A stretch of 64,000 bases of DNA, from NCBI GenBank assembly GCA_030248065.1, contig JASAMV010005032.1, forward strand, positions 1 to 64,000, written 5' to 3'. Below the pieces are notes generated by a model, which saw only the letters and a list, made by a program, of their open reading frames with translations, did not search any database and was not told where the DNA came from. The stretch comes from Rhynchonema sp. JSB1_4 (lineage: Eukaryota; Nematoda; Chromadorea; Monhysterida; Xyalidae). Position numbers and translations under genes: made by a program. How positions within the stretch are numbered: the first letter of the stretch is position 1; every line of letters begins with the position of its first letter. This document shows, in pieces, positions 1 to 10,352 of the stretch.

Positions 1-544
1 AAGTAAAAAAGTGTTGATTTTAGTGCCAAAATGACCATTTTTATGGGCCAAAATGGTCAAATTCGTTCAAATTTTCTCACACGTGCACAAAAATACGAAT
101 TTTAAGGCTTATTTTGGCATAATTTCGACCAATTTTTATACCCCTGTTTTTGACTTCTGGACCAATACCCCCCCCCAAATCGGGGTACCCGGCTAGCTAG
201 CTAGCTTTCTTGCGCCGGACCAACTACATCACTGGAGGGAAGGCTGGTTTGACCCGTGTACCGACCGGCCCGATTGGGAGTTGATCCCAGTGCTGAACAG
301 GCCAAACACTGCTTGAACCTGCCTGATCGGACGGGGTGACAGACAACTTACGTTGCTATATGTGCACTCCTATGACGGAACAGACTATAATTATACACAG
401 ATGTCGGGTGTCGGGCGGGTGCCAACAAAATGTGGGCGTCGGGTGCCTCCAGATGTCGGGGTGTCGGTTTTGGATCCAGCAGACATCCGACACTTACGGT
501 TCATAACGCGAGCACGACAAAACATGTAAAAACACGACGCGAAC
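1..544. other. Presumed 3' intron/flank of the DDX1-like gene
   Basis: No exon was recognised here. The stretch would hold the intron after the last visible helicase exon. It contains a patch rich in GTCGGG words (about 402-470). A related patch in the opposite orientation occurs at about 4490-4570, in another intron of the same gene. Helicase motifs V and VI are not seen, so the remaining exons should lie before base 1 of the window. Confidence 0.4.
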
Positions 545-3500
545 CTTGAACATTTGCAAGTTTCGCTTTCGTTCGTCCGGCCGTCGATCGCCGTGCAGAC
601 ACACGCATGTGTAGTTGCCGTCGCGGTGTTGTTTGAGAAAGCGCTCTGCAAACGAAATTGCCCATGAATCTCCAGAATTGGACAAAATAGTCTGCGACAC
701 TTGTCAATTTGGTCTATCATGGATTGATCTAAGACCTAAGGCTTAGCCAATTAGACCAACAACTCATCGTCGTGGCTTTCCGTGCCTCAACAGGGAATTG
801 GTGTAGTGTAGTTCCTGGGGATCCCCGCGGGTACGTCTGTTCCCCCTTCTACTCCTCCGGGTACGTCTGCTCCTCAAAATTTGCCTAAAATAGCCAAGTT
901 TAGGCCTAAAATAGGTGTTTTAGCCGTAAAATGGGTGATTTTTAGGCCAATGTTGACAAAAATCGCCAAAATACACGTCTTTTTGAGGCTTTTTTCCCCA
1001 AAAAGTGGCAAAAATGGGTCAAATTTTCAACCTAAAAAATGACTTTTCTCCAAATTTGGGTCATCCCCTTCCCCCCAGGTGGGCGTCAGTTCCACCTCCC
1101 GAAAAAAGGGGGTACCGCCTGTTCTCCCTCCGGATAATGAACTACAAACACTACCTTGGTAATGGCAGATAGGCATGTTGGTGTGATCCAACAAAAACCC
1201 GCAAATAAACCAACCCAGATTATCACAATCCAATTTCGTTCGACAGAATATGAGACATTGGTCCATATTGTGTTCCTGAATAGCCTGCACCACGTACTCA
1301 CCTTTCAGACGTTTCACACCCTCGGACAGAGTCTCTGAATAAAGTAGGTAGTCGCAAATTATTCTTCGCAGTTTTAGCGCAAACATCAAGTGATCAAGAC
1401 CGTACTAGCGACGGAAGCAAGATCTTGGCCAAACTGGCTAACAAAAACCGCACCGCCACAGAGAAGAATCGGTAAATGGAGAGCAACGTGACTGACAGGC
1501 TACGAAGTCAAAGTAACGATGTCAACTTTAATTGAGCAGTTGTAGCCAAATTGGGAAGCAAACTGTCATTTCCCGCAATACATGGAGAGAACTATAAACT
1601 GCCGGAGCTTTCTGTCTTCAGCCATCCCCCTCCAACCCGAATGGTGCCCCATGAGACTCAATTTGGGATTTGGGATTTACATATACTTCTGCACGAAAAA
1701 TGGCCCTTTTTGCACAAACTGGTTGTTTTGTTCACCAAAGCAGCATGTACTTATGTTTTCCGGCTGTTTTGTAAGCATTTTGCGCTACTTATGTGTTTAT
1801 AAAAGGTCCTGATTCAAAATAAGCGAAAGCTTTGGGGCACAGATTGGAATTTTGAGGGCTTTCCAAACAGAGCCCCTGGGGCTCTATTTTGGGAAAACAT
1901 TCTCAACAAAAAATCGGATTTCCGCGCTTTTTCCGACAAGAGCCCATGGGCTCTCGAGTGAAAACTCCGGTGGTATTGGATAGGGATCGGTATCTGGGGT
2001 TATGTCGATACCCGATACTTGGCCACGCACTCGTTTCTTCTGGCAAATGATGCACGGACATTGTTTGGCATGTCAAAACGAGACGAAAATCAGAAATTAA
2101 CTTTCATGCGGATTATCTATCGCAGCAACTGCTCGCAAACTTGGCATGTGATGGCGATGCCGACCGACTTCTAGTGTCAAAATTGCCAATTTGGACGTAA
2201 TGCACTACAATGAGTGCCAAATTGGAGGTACCCATCGATATTGTGTGTTCGAGTGTTTAATGAAAGAAACAAAATAAAAAAAATCGGAAAAATACCAGCG
2301 GTATCACTGCCCGGCCGGATTTCGTCTCTGGCGTGCACTTGATCGGTCTGCAAAATAAACAATAACTTATTTCAAAATCAAAAAAATTAAAAAAGCACCA
2401 AAGGCAAACACACCGTAATATGGTTCCTTAGTCGAATCCAGCGTTTGTCAGCTTTTGGGTCGGTCATCACCACAACGTGGTGTACCGTCTCGGGCACACT
2501 GTCTTGGCCCTTCAGGTCCACCCATTGCGGGAAATGCATCAGCTCGTTCTGAAAATAAATTGTTAAAAAAATTCCGACACTAATTCGTTGACGGTTGTCC
2601 GATGGATACTGTTTATTTTCATCACAGTTACATGACAGGACACCACACACGGTTTGCTGCGCGGCCGCTAGGGATCGGGAAGTGTCGGGTGCAGTGATGT
2701 GGTTGGGGGGGGGGGGGGTGCCAGTTTAATGTCGCTCTTTGACTAAAAAAAGTTCGAAAAAACAACCCAAATACAAAATCCGACTTACCGCCAATTTCTT
2801 CACCTCGAAATTGTGCAACGTCGCCGAGCACACCACCATCTGCAATCGTCGACCGTCGGGTGTGACTTTGGGAATTTGGCTGTGCACTTTCTTGATCAAA
2901 TTCAGATAACCCGCCGTTAGCAGACCGTCCTGGAACATTTTGATGTTGTTATTATTTCATTCTTGTGTATTTATTTACTTCTTATCATTGCTGCTTTATA
3001 AGATTTCTTGTTTGATAACTTTGGCGACGCTGACTCGTGCCATCCCATTGGCCTCACATGTTTCTGCACGTTTGTTGTACGGTGGGGGCGAAACATTTGC
3101 GCGACTTGAAAACACAAGTCAATCAACCCGATTAAACCCGGGGCGGGGTCGAACATCCCGGGAAAAAATCAAGAAAAAATAACCGAAAATAAAAATCCCG
3201 AAAAGCAAAAATTTCGAACAATAAAGCAAAAATACAAAAAATATTATTCAAAAAGGGCATTTGTGTAGTTGGAGAACATAAATCGGGCATTGAACCAGTT
3301 TGGAGGCTCAACTTTCCGTTTGGTCATGTCTTCCTGGCTGGCTGCCTATGCCTAAGCCTAACCCTGAAAGACAGTCTGAGGCGTTGTTTTTATGGATATT
3401 TCCTTTTCGCGGACAGGTCTTTCTGGCTGGCAGCCTAAGCCTAAAGAAAGCCTAGGCAGTTGTATTTTTGTTGATGCTTACTTCGTATGGACAGGTTTTC

Positions 3501-5521
3501 CTGGCTGGCAGCCTAAGCCTAACCCTGAATGCAAGCCTGTGCATGGAGTTAATGAATGCCCACTTCTGACAAACACTTTTTATTCATTCTAACACTTTTC
3601 TCGGACTTTTTATGGGATTGTCACTTTTCGGGATTTTTGACGGCCACCGCTTGATCACAAATTCGCGACCATATTTTCCTGTTACCATTTATGTAAATTG
3701 TAAATCAAAGGGCTTGTAGAGAGCGCGTCGAATCAACAAATTAATCGCTGGATTTATTCTGAAAATCATGAAGGCCCTGATGCTTGCTGGGCACAAAACC
3801 ATACAAAACCATTCAGGGCGCCTTGGTCACGCCCGGCATGATTCCTCATTACGATTTTATGTGGCAAATGTTTCGCCACCACCATAAACGTCCGTGAGAA
3901 AATTGATGGAAACAATTTCTTATGGCTTTCAGTCACGCTATAAAAATCCAAAACGTCCATATATTCAAATAAAAATGAAAAAGAACAAGCAAGACAACAC
4001 ACTCACACATTCATCGAGAATGAAGAATCGCACTTGTGACAGACACAACTGTCCCGAATCGATAAATTCCTCCAACCGACCGGGCGTGCCAGTCACGATG
4101 TGCACGCCGGCATTGATGGCGGTGATCTGGTCGCGGGCCGAAACACCGCCGATCACCAGCACATTGCTGCAATTGAGGGAGCGGTGATTTGATTTTGTGG
4201 ATTGTTGAAAGATTCTGAATTTGGATTCGCAAATTCTCTGGATAATTCTTGACTGGATTATTTTTTTTTGCAATTGTTCTACTTTTTATGTCAACCAAAA
4301 CACATTTTCGAGTTGCACGGCAACCTTTTTAGCAGTGAATGTTTTTGCACCCGTAACCCTATTTTGGTCCTCAGTTGGCCGTTGTAACCCTCTTCTTCAT
4401 ACGTAAAGTGATTTGCGCGCAAGATTGCTTGCTCGTTTCGGCCTGTTTTCACGAACGGGTGGTGCACCGGGACATCGTCACCAGGAATCGGGATCCGGGG
4501 GGTACCCGACAACCGGCATCTGAGGGCAGCCAACACCCGACACATACTTTTTTGGGTGCCGGACCCGACATTGCCTGATGCCCAATCGTTACAGACACAG
4601 GTTGTAAACTGGTCTCCGCTCTGCATATGGACATCAATGCAGAGAACTAGAGAGACTCGCAGACAACAGCTTTCTGCTGCGGTCGAAGTGGTTGTTATCA
4701 CAAAGAGAAAACAATGAAGAAACACGAACATACGTTCAACCGAACTGAAAGAATTCATTCTCAATCCCAATACTTTCAAACCCTTCAGCAAACTGACTTT
4801 ATAACCGGATTGTCGAGATGTTTCTTGAACTTTTCGATCTGCGCGTACGTCTGCTCGGCCAATTCCCGCGACGGTTCAATGATAATGCACATGGCCGCGT
4901 TTGGCTTCGGCTTGGTTTGCGTCGACTGAGAACTGCCTGCAGTGGTTCAGAGTGAAATAAATTTGATCACTTTTTTCGATTTCCGTTTCGTTGTTGTCAT
5001 CGAAATGACCACGTCCCAACGGTGCTTCAAAATTCACACGACAATTTGTAGCCTTGGTGAATCATCACTGTCTTTCAATACATCGTGCTCACAAACAACG
5101 CAAATACTTGATTGCGCCTCAGCAGCACTCAAACAAAGTTGATTCAACGTCAACGCAGCAGGGTATTGCAAAAGTACCTTCCCATAAATTCTCAATGTCT
5201 GCCTTGCGATCACAATAACTTGGTGAAAAGGTCCAGCAAAAGATTGTGCTTCAGCAACACTTAAAAGTACCTTCCCATAACGTTCTCAAATGTCTGTCCA
5301 GCGTAGTCAGGGTTGGCTTATTTACAAGTTCCTGCCGTGAACTCGAATGTTTCTTGAGTGCAGCAAAAGCAAACGAAAATTCCATCAACAGGTGTCTCAG
5401 TGAACGAACCGTGATGAATAGATTGCACCACGCAATCCTTGGGCGCTTCGCACAAGGGGCGCCAACCATCAGGCGCAAACGAAAATGGGGATGCTCCGAA
5501 ATTAAAGGATATTTCGGCATT
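545..5521 (-). CDS. DDX1: DDX1-like DEAD-box RNA helicase (partial, eight exons)
   Basis: ATP-dependent RNA helicase related to animal DDX1, a nuclear/cytoplasmic protein of RNA 3'-end processing and tRNA ligase complexes (family knowledge). Exons in transcription order: 5521-5410, 4936-4798, 4166-4007, 2929-2789, 2548-2414, 2347-2296, 1334-1215, 645-545. All join in phase with GT donors and AG acceptors and contain no stops. The first exon carries the end of the SPRY insert (NAEISFNFG), which among DEAD-box proteins marks DDX1. Then come [10 protein letters not shown] (motif Ia), IGG and TGTPGR (Ib), LDEC|D (motif II, split by an intron), CSAT (III), the linker [16 protein letters not shown] (IV) and [15 protein letters not shown]. 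Motifs V/VI lie beyond the window start. The N-terminus with motif I (GSGKT) was not found upstream, where an LTR element lies. The open frames and clean splice sites argue for a live gene. Confidence 0.9.
3329..3545. repeat. Threefold tandem repeat containing GCCTAA telomere words
   Basis: Three units of about 80 bp each contain a CTGGCTGGC core followed by GCCTAAGCCTAA (near 3332, 3422 and 3500). They lie in a DDX1 intron. GCCTAA is the complement of the nematode telomere repeat TTAGGC. Confidence 0.7.
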
Positions 5522-5659
5522 CTGCAAAAAAGTGAGCGAACAATGTTTGAGTCACTCACTGACTACTCCAATGCAGTCAAACATCCACATTGTGAACTTC
5601 TACACAGGGATCTCTCTATACAGTGAGTAAACGAACGGTAAACACCCAGGTGGTACAAT

Positions 5660-5960
5660 ACTCCCATGCGGTGCGCCGCGGAGAGAATCTCCTTGATGGT
5701 GAACACAATGGCTTGGTCCCGCAATTCTGTTCATTCTGCAGATCGTTGGCCGTATTTCAACACAACAGGGTGACTGACACAAAAATGTTTTTAGATTGCC
5801 GTAAAGCCCACATAGCAATTGAGCAAAAACAATCACTCCTGATTCTTGGCGCTGGAAACAAATCCGGAAACGTAAAAGCCGATTCTCTTGTAAAAGCCGA
5901 TTCTCTTGGAACTCGTTTTTTTCTCTGCTTTTTATGGGGGCAAGGTTTTCCGTTCATTTA
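5660..5960 (-). other. Possible further upstream DDX1 exon(s), unresolved
   Basis: On the minus strand at about 5680-5735 a short frame reads ELRDQAIVFTIK, which resembles the family's SPRY stretch just before the NAE exon. A frame near 5935-5955 reads NGK, also expected there. I could not find a canonical GT donor at the required place. These are therefore either exons with unusual splicing, decayed exons, or chance. Confidence 0.2.
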
Positions 5961-6037
5961 GTATTTTTCAATTATTTTTATTTTTTTGCGCAAATTTTTA
6001 AATTTGCTCTTGCTCGCTTTTTTGCCTTCATTTATTT

Positions 6038-6347
6038 TGTTAGTATACCCAATTCGATTGATTGATAAATTTATTAATTAACCTCAAGTATATGGGTAAA
6101 AACCGATTATTAAGCTTGGGTGATGTTTCATACAATAATACAATAAAGGAAAACACAGAGAAGGCATTAATTTACTTAGGCGCGCGTGCGCAGCATAGTG
6201 CATGCTGACTGACTGCGTCAGAGTGACCAGTCAGTCAGGCCAAACGTGCGGTGTAATGCAGTGTGCATGTGTGTGTGCGCGCTGCGTTGTTGGCGGCTGA
6301 TACAATAATAATGATACAATAAATACAAGATTGGTATATTCCTCACA
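6038..6347 (-). repeat. LTR (3' LTR of the minus-strand element)
   Basis: 310 bp, TG...CA ends. It matches the copy at 11791-12098 almost base for base; differences are a few substitutions near the left end and a 2-bp length change. It includes the shared internal words GGCGCGCGTGCGCAGC and ACAATAATACAATAAAGG. Confidence 0.93.
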
Positions 6348-6362
6348 TTTCCTCTCCCCTTT
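6348..6362 (-). other. Polypurine tract
   Basis: On the minus strand AAAGGGGAGAGGAAA sits directly against the start of the 3' LTR. This is the expected position of the plus-strand primer and fixes the element's orientation. Confidence 0.8.
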
Positions 6363-7560
6363 AAACGTTTAGTTGAGGGCTGTAATTCGGAACAGGTAGT
6401 ACTGAATACACGATATAAAGGTAAATGAAAAGTAAAGGAAACTTGCGCATGTGTGAAAGAATACTGTAGGGCATGATGGTTTGTCACGTAGTAGTCACAA
6501 GATATTATGGCCTGAAAACATAAAATATGAAGGATAAAAATGTGACAGAAAAACGGAAATACATTCAACATAAAAATCGAACAATAAGGTAATCAAACAA
6601 TCGATGTTTCCAACAACACATAAAAGTCAGAAGGTTATGATGTTCGTGTTTGGGTATCTAACAAGGGTTTTGTATTGAAAATCTAAAGTTTGGTCACTAA
6701 ATATAAAATGAAACAAATGTGTTTATCTTGATAACCAGAAGTTTGTAATTTTTTTTATAATGGAAGTTATTATAGGCTATTTTCTTTTTGAATGTCCAAC
6801 TATTAAATTTCGCTTTGGGTGATCAGTCCTACGCGAATATTGAGGTCGGACAATAATGGCTAGGTGACTGGGTGGCCCTCCCAGAAGGAACAATGGTACG
6901 TATAATACAATAAAATTGTACCCAAGAATAAACAGCTAGCGCCGCGCGTAACGCTTGCGTGTTGTGTTTTGTATGTACCATGTGTGTCGTGTTGTGACCT
7001 TTCACGGTTTCGAACACAGAGAGAACCTAACAAAGATAAAGATGAGGTTATTGTGAATAAAGGCATGTACCTCTGTGCAAAAGTAATGGAGTTGTCTATT
7101 TAAGTGATTGATGAATGAGATCGCTTGTGTCTTCTTCTCCCTGTCAGAAGAAGGAAGCGGAGGTATGGCGAAAGCGTATGCAACTGCATACTGGATATTC
7201 TATACCTAGGTATGTAACATAAGAAGGCAACCTGGTACATGTATGTAATTGACCAAATTAGCTGTTGGTATGAGAGCATTAGCAGATATTAGAGTTGCAA
7301 GTGTGCTGGGATTAAATGACATGAGGTCATTGTTTATTTTTAGTGTTGCGGCGAGGTTAAGTAAACAATTGTGTTACAAGGCACTACGGTGTAATTGATA
7401 TTGTTGTGCAGTGCATGTCATGGTAGTAATAGTAATGATTGGCTAACAGTGAACAGGCGCCTGTTTAGTTGTTATTCTTCTTGTGCAAGAAAATCATTTG
7501 ACAAAAGTGAGGTTATTTTCTCCGTGCAATAATTTCGCAACAAAAATAACAAGTCAACGG
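6363..7560. other. Non-coding internal region of the LTR element
   Basis: AT-rich sequence between the polypurine tract and the antisense ORF, with no convincing ORF on either strand. Because the plus-strand ORF begins at 7565, this stretch would have to hold its promoter or leader. I see no decisive promoter motif. Confidence 0.4.
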
Positions 7561-7564
7561 CAAA

Positions 7565-8173
7565 ATGTTGGTCGCCTCGCTTCTGATGATGTTATTGTCT
7601 GCCGAATTGGCAGAGTGCTCGGCCGATTATGACTGGTGCTGTGAGGACTGGACTCAGATTTGTGAAGCACTGAAGGATGAAATTCGCTGCGATTTCGGTC
7701 CTAACGAAATGACCTCGACTTCGGTCAGCACAACGACTTCAACGGTGCGTTCGACCAAAAATACGAGTGCAAAAGTTACTGAAACATTCAATGTGCATCA
7801 CGTGCGTCGCTATTCGTCGACTCAACGCACCACTGTGTGGCATGGACATGTCACTGAACTGAAGGACGACGACACAACTTCGCGTAACGGTGTGACAACG
7901 GTCAATCGAAGTGAGCAAAATCACAAAACGGACAACATCAACAACAGTTTCTGGAAAATTGTCGAAATTCGTGCGATATATGTGGCGTTGCCACTCGACG
8001 TCTTCTGGATGTTGATTGTTGGCGTGACGGTGGCCATTTTTAAACTGTGCAAGCGCAAACGACACCAAGAAAGAGGTCGGTACGACATTGAGCTGGGACG
8101 GCGCAGCGTGTCCCTGATTGATCAAGCACCACGATGGGTGATGAACCATGACGACGTACCAACTGGCTGGTAG
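7565..8173 (+). CDS. Antisense-encoded putative secreted/type I membrane protein
   Basis: A complete 202-codon ORF on the strand opposite to gag, lying between the gag/integrase ORF and the 3' LTR. The N-terminus looks like a signal peptide (about residues 1-20, MLVASLLMMLLSAELAECSA). It is followed by a Cys/Trp-rich patch with WCCEDW (about 24-42) and a Ser/Thr-rich stretch (about 50-70), with possible N-glycosylation sites NTS, NRS and NNS. A hydrophobic span (about 141-158, LDVFWMLIVGVTVAIF) is followed by a basic stop-transfer KLCKRKR and a cytoplasmic tail of about 40 residues. I recognise no family. Its intact frame contrasts with the broken gag beside it. It may be a captured host gene or an antisense accessory/env-like gene of the element. 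Membrane topology is inferred from hydrophobicity only. Confidence 0.65.
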   Translation: MLVASLLMMLLSAELAECSADYDWCCEDWTQICEALKDEIRCDFGPNEMTSTSVSTTTSTVRSTKNTSAKVTETFNVHHVRRYSSTQRTTVWHGHVTELKDDDTTSRNGVTTVNRSEQNHKTDNINNSFWKIVEIRAIYVALPLDVFWMLIVGVTVAIFKLCKRKRHQERGRYDIELGRRSVSLIDQAPRWVMNHDDVPTGW

Positions 8174-8571
8174 AAGAAGGAAGACAGTGCAGTGTGCAAA
8201 CAATGAACTCAATATGACTTGATCTGTACAACATGTCTGTAAAAAAACATTGACGCACTTTTATAACTGACAACACGCATTTTGGCATTCTGCTTTCGAT
8301 CCTTTGATATAATTGAACAACAATTTGATACGTTTCGATTGTAACTGCTTCGCTTGCTTCTTTTGTCGTGTCTGTAATTCGTGAAGCAACAATAACCCAC
8401 GGAGAAAACTTCGATTTATGAACAACACGACATTCTGAAAAAAGGCGAAAAGGTTAGCAAAGCAAGTACACAGTGAACGGACGGAATAACAATAAAATAA
8501 CATAAATTGAACACAAGTCATAAAAATGAAACAAACAATAAGGTAGATAACTGAGGTGCGTTGTTAGTTAT

Positions 8572-10128
8572 CTAAAATGTACCGTTTTGACCGTGTTCGT
8601 GAGCCGAGTCTTGTGAGGTCGACGGGATAATCGCCTCAGCCGTGAAACGCTTCGTATTCGCGATGTTTTCGATGAAACGTCGATTGTTCGCTTCGACTTC
8701 GACGGTTGATGGGGAGATTTTTGTAATCGAGTATGGGCCTCTCCAGGCTGGCATCAGTGCGGCGGACGGCGGTCGGTATATTAAGCACTTGTCGCCGATT
8801 TTGTACGGATTGGTGGTGTACGGTAGTGGTGGTAGTCGCGTGGCGATGTCATGCGAGCAGATGACGTTGGCTGCTGCGATCGGGGTCGAACAGATCAGTG
8901 CACAAATGGCGACCAGGTAGATAAACGGCATCATGTGAGGAGCTCCTTTGTGACCGCTGCTTGATGACGATGCAGAAGTGCCCGGCTGATTGCTCGATGG
9001 TGCCGCTTCTTCAGCTTGATCTTGGGCGTTGTTGTAGTCGTCGTAGTTCGGTTGAAAGTAGTCGTTGTCATGAGAAGGCTTATAATCGGCTTCGTGTTGT
9101 TCTTCCTCGTTGTTGTAGTACGAATTGAAGTGTGAACCATCGTTGTCGGAATAGTATTGATCGTAGTAGCCGTAATCGTCGTCGTGGTTGTCGTATTCAT
9201 CATGACGGCGTCCGTCGTTGGCTGCGTTCTCACTGTAGTCGTCCGAAGCTGGCTGGCGATGACTGACGGCAACTGCGTTGACGTTCCGATAGTGGCCACG
9301 TGACATTCCAGTGCCGGGAATGAAACGACCGCGTTGTTGACGGAAACCACGTGGTGAACGTTGATATCCACGGAAACCTCCACGATGCTGTTGCGTGGCG
9401 TTGGCGTTGTAATGGCCGTTGTTGTGGTACGGTTGACAAGGTGGTTCACGTGGAAAGTTGGGCGGATTCGATTGCCAACGTGTGCGTGGGTCGTTGTTGT
9501 ATTGACGTGGTTGAGCGTTGCCGGGACGATGATGAAGCGATCGGCCACGGATCGGACGCATGCTTGATTGACCAAGGTCTTGGTGATAGCCTGGAGTTTG
9601 TTGATCGCCAAATTGTGGGCAAAGTTTGCCAATATGCCCGTAATCGTTACATCGATAACACTTTCGGTCATCGTACGTCCTCTGGGGTCTCATTGCGAGT
9701 TCTCGAATCGCGTTCGCGAGATCGTGGTCGGTGTTGCGTCGACGAGGTATAGGGTTGGTTTGTTGTCGGGATGGTTGAGATCGACCGGATCGAATCACTG
9801 ATGCGACGTTGGTTGGTAGGCTGTCGTCGCTTTGAAACTGCTCCCAGTCGAATAGTTGTCTGCTGAGTCTCCAGTAGACCTTGGCAGATTTTGGTTGCTT
9901 GTCCTGAAGTAACAGCAGGTGGAGTTTGTCCTGGTATCGTTTTGGCAAACCGAGCAGGAACCGACTGGACAATTCGGAGTCGACCTCTTCTGACGTCTTG
10001 TTCGGGTAAGCCTTGCTGGCCAGCGCGATCAGTCGGGTGTAGTACGAGTCGACGGACTCGTTCGGCTGTAGTTTGATGTTGGCCAATTGGATCTCCGCGT
10101 AGAGTGGTTCCTGCGCATTCGAGAACAC
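8572..10128 (-). CDS. Gag fused to an integrase GPY/F C-terminal domain
   Basis: A 518-codon open frame. Residues 1-90 resemble the retrotransposon Gag capsid (PNESVDSYYTRLIALA, LPKRYQDKLHLLL). At about 157-170 there is a CCHC zinc knuckle (CYRCNDYGHIGKLC). A long Gln/Asn/Arg/Tyr-rich, then acidic, disordered part follows (about 180-390). At about 398-420 is a hydrophobic segment (MMPFIYLVAICALICS). The last about 80 residues hold a typical integrase C-terminal GPY/F module (IGDKCLIYRPP, AWRGPYSI). No protease, RT or catalytic integrase lies between, so pol appears to have been removed by deletion. The Met at 10128 is probably internal: the Gag start seems to be upstream, in other frames. Confidence 0.75.
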   Translation of the reverse strand: MFSNAQEPLYAEIQLANIKLQPNESVDSYYTRLIALASKAYPNKTSEEVDSELSSRFLLGLPKRYQDKLHLLLLQDKQPKSAKVYWRLSRQLFDWEQFQSDDSLPTNVASVIRSGRSQPSRQQTNPIPRRRNTDHDLANAIRELAMRPQRTYDDRKCYRCNDYGHIGKLCPQFGDQQTPGYHQDLGQSSMRPIRGRSLHHRPGNAQPRQYNNDPRTRWQSNPPNFPREPPCQPYHNNGHYNANATQQHRGGFRGYQRSPRGFRQQRGRFIPGTGMSRGHYRNVNAVAVSHRQPASDDYSENAANDGRRHDEYDNHDDDYGYYDQYYSDNDGSHFNSYYNNEEEQHEADYKPSHDNDYFQPNYDDYNNAQDQAEEAAPSSNQPGTSASSSSSGHKGAPHMMPFIYLVAICALICSTPIAAANVICSHDIATRLPPLPYTTNPYKIGDKCLIYRPPSAALMPAWRGPYSITKISPSTVEVEANNRRFIENIANTKRFTAEAIIPSTSQDSAHEHGQNGTF

Positions 10129-10352
10129 GGACAGCAGGGTCGACCCAGCAGGTGTTCTCCAGGGGAGAAACGCCGCTTAGGCGACCGGTTGAATCGTGGG
10201 AGATTTGCCAGCGGAACTCATCCGCCCAGTTAGAAGCATTCCCGCACATCGAATATCGTGAGAAAGTCTTCGATGGACGTTTTGCCATCCCAGACGGGAG
10301 GCTCGGCCTTTGGGTATATGACCCTTTGTGACGGTGGCTCGGAATCGGTCAT
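10129..10352 (-). pseudogene. Frameshifted N-terminal part of gag
   Basis: A plausible Gag start is the Met at 10352 (MTDSEPPSQR), followed by KAEPPVWDGKTSIEDFL, a usual Gag opening. The frame meets a stop after about 40 codons. The continuing Gag-like sequence (NWADEFRWQ) is in a second frame and the downstream ORF in a third. At least two frameshifts therefore separate the start from the long ORF, and the protein cannot be made as one piece from this copy. Confidence 0.6.

Noticed and set aside
7739..8212. Minus-strand 157-codon ORF opposite the membrane-protein ORF
   Set aside because: A shadow frame of 7565-8173: it lacks recognisable motifs, whereas the plus-strand frame has an organised signal/transmembrane layout.
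8931..9671. Thr-rich 246-codon minus-strand ORF
   Set aside because: A shifted frame of the Gag ORF; its Thr repeats come from the Asn/Tyr/Asp-rich coding stretch.
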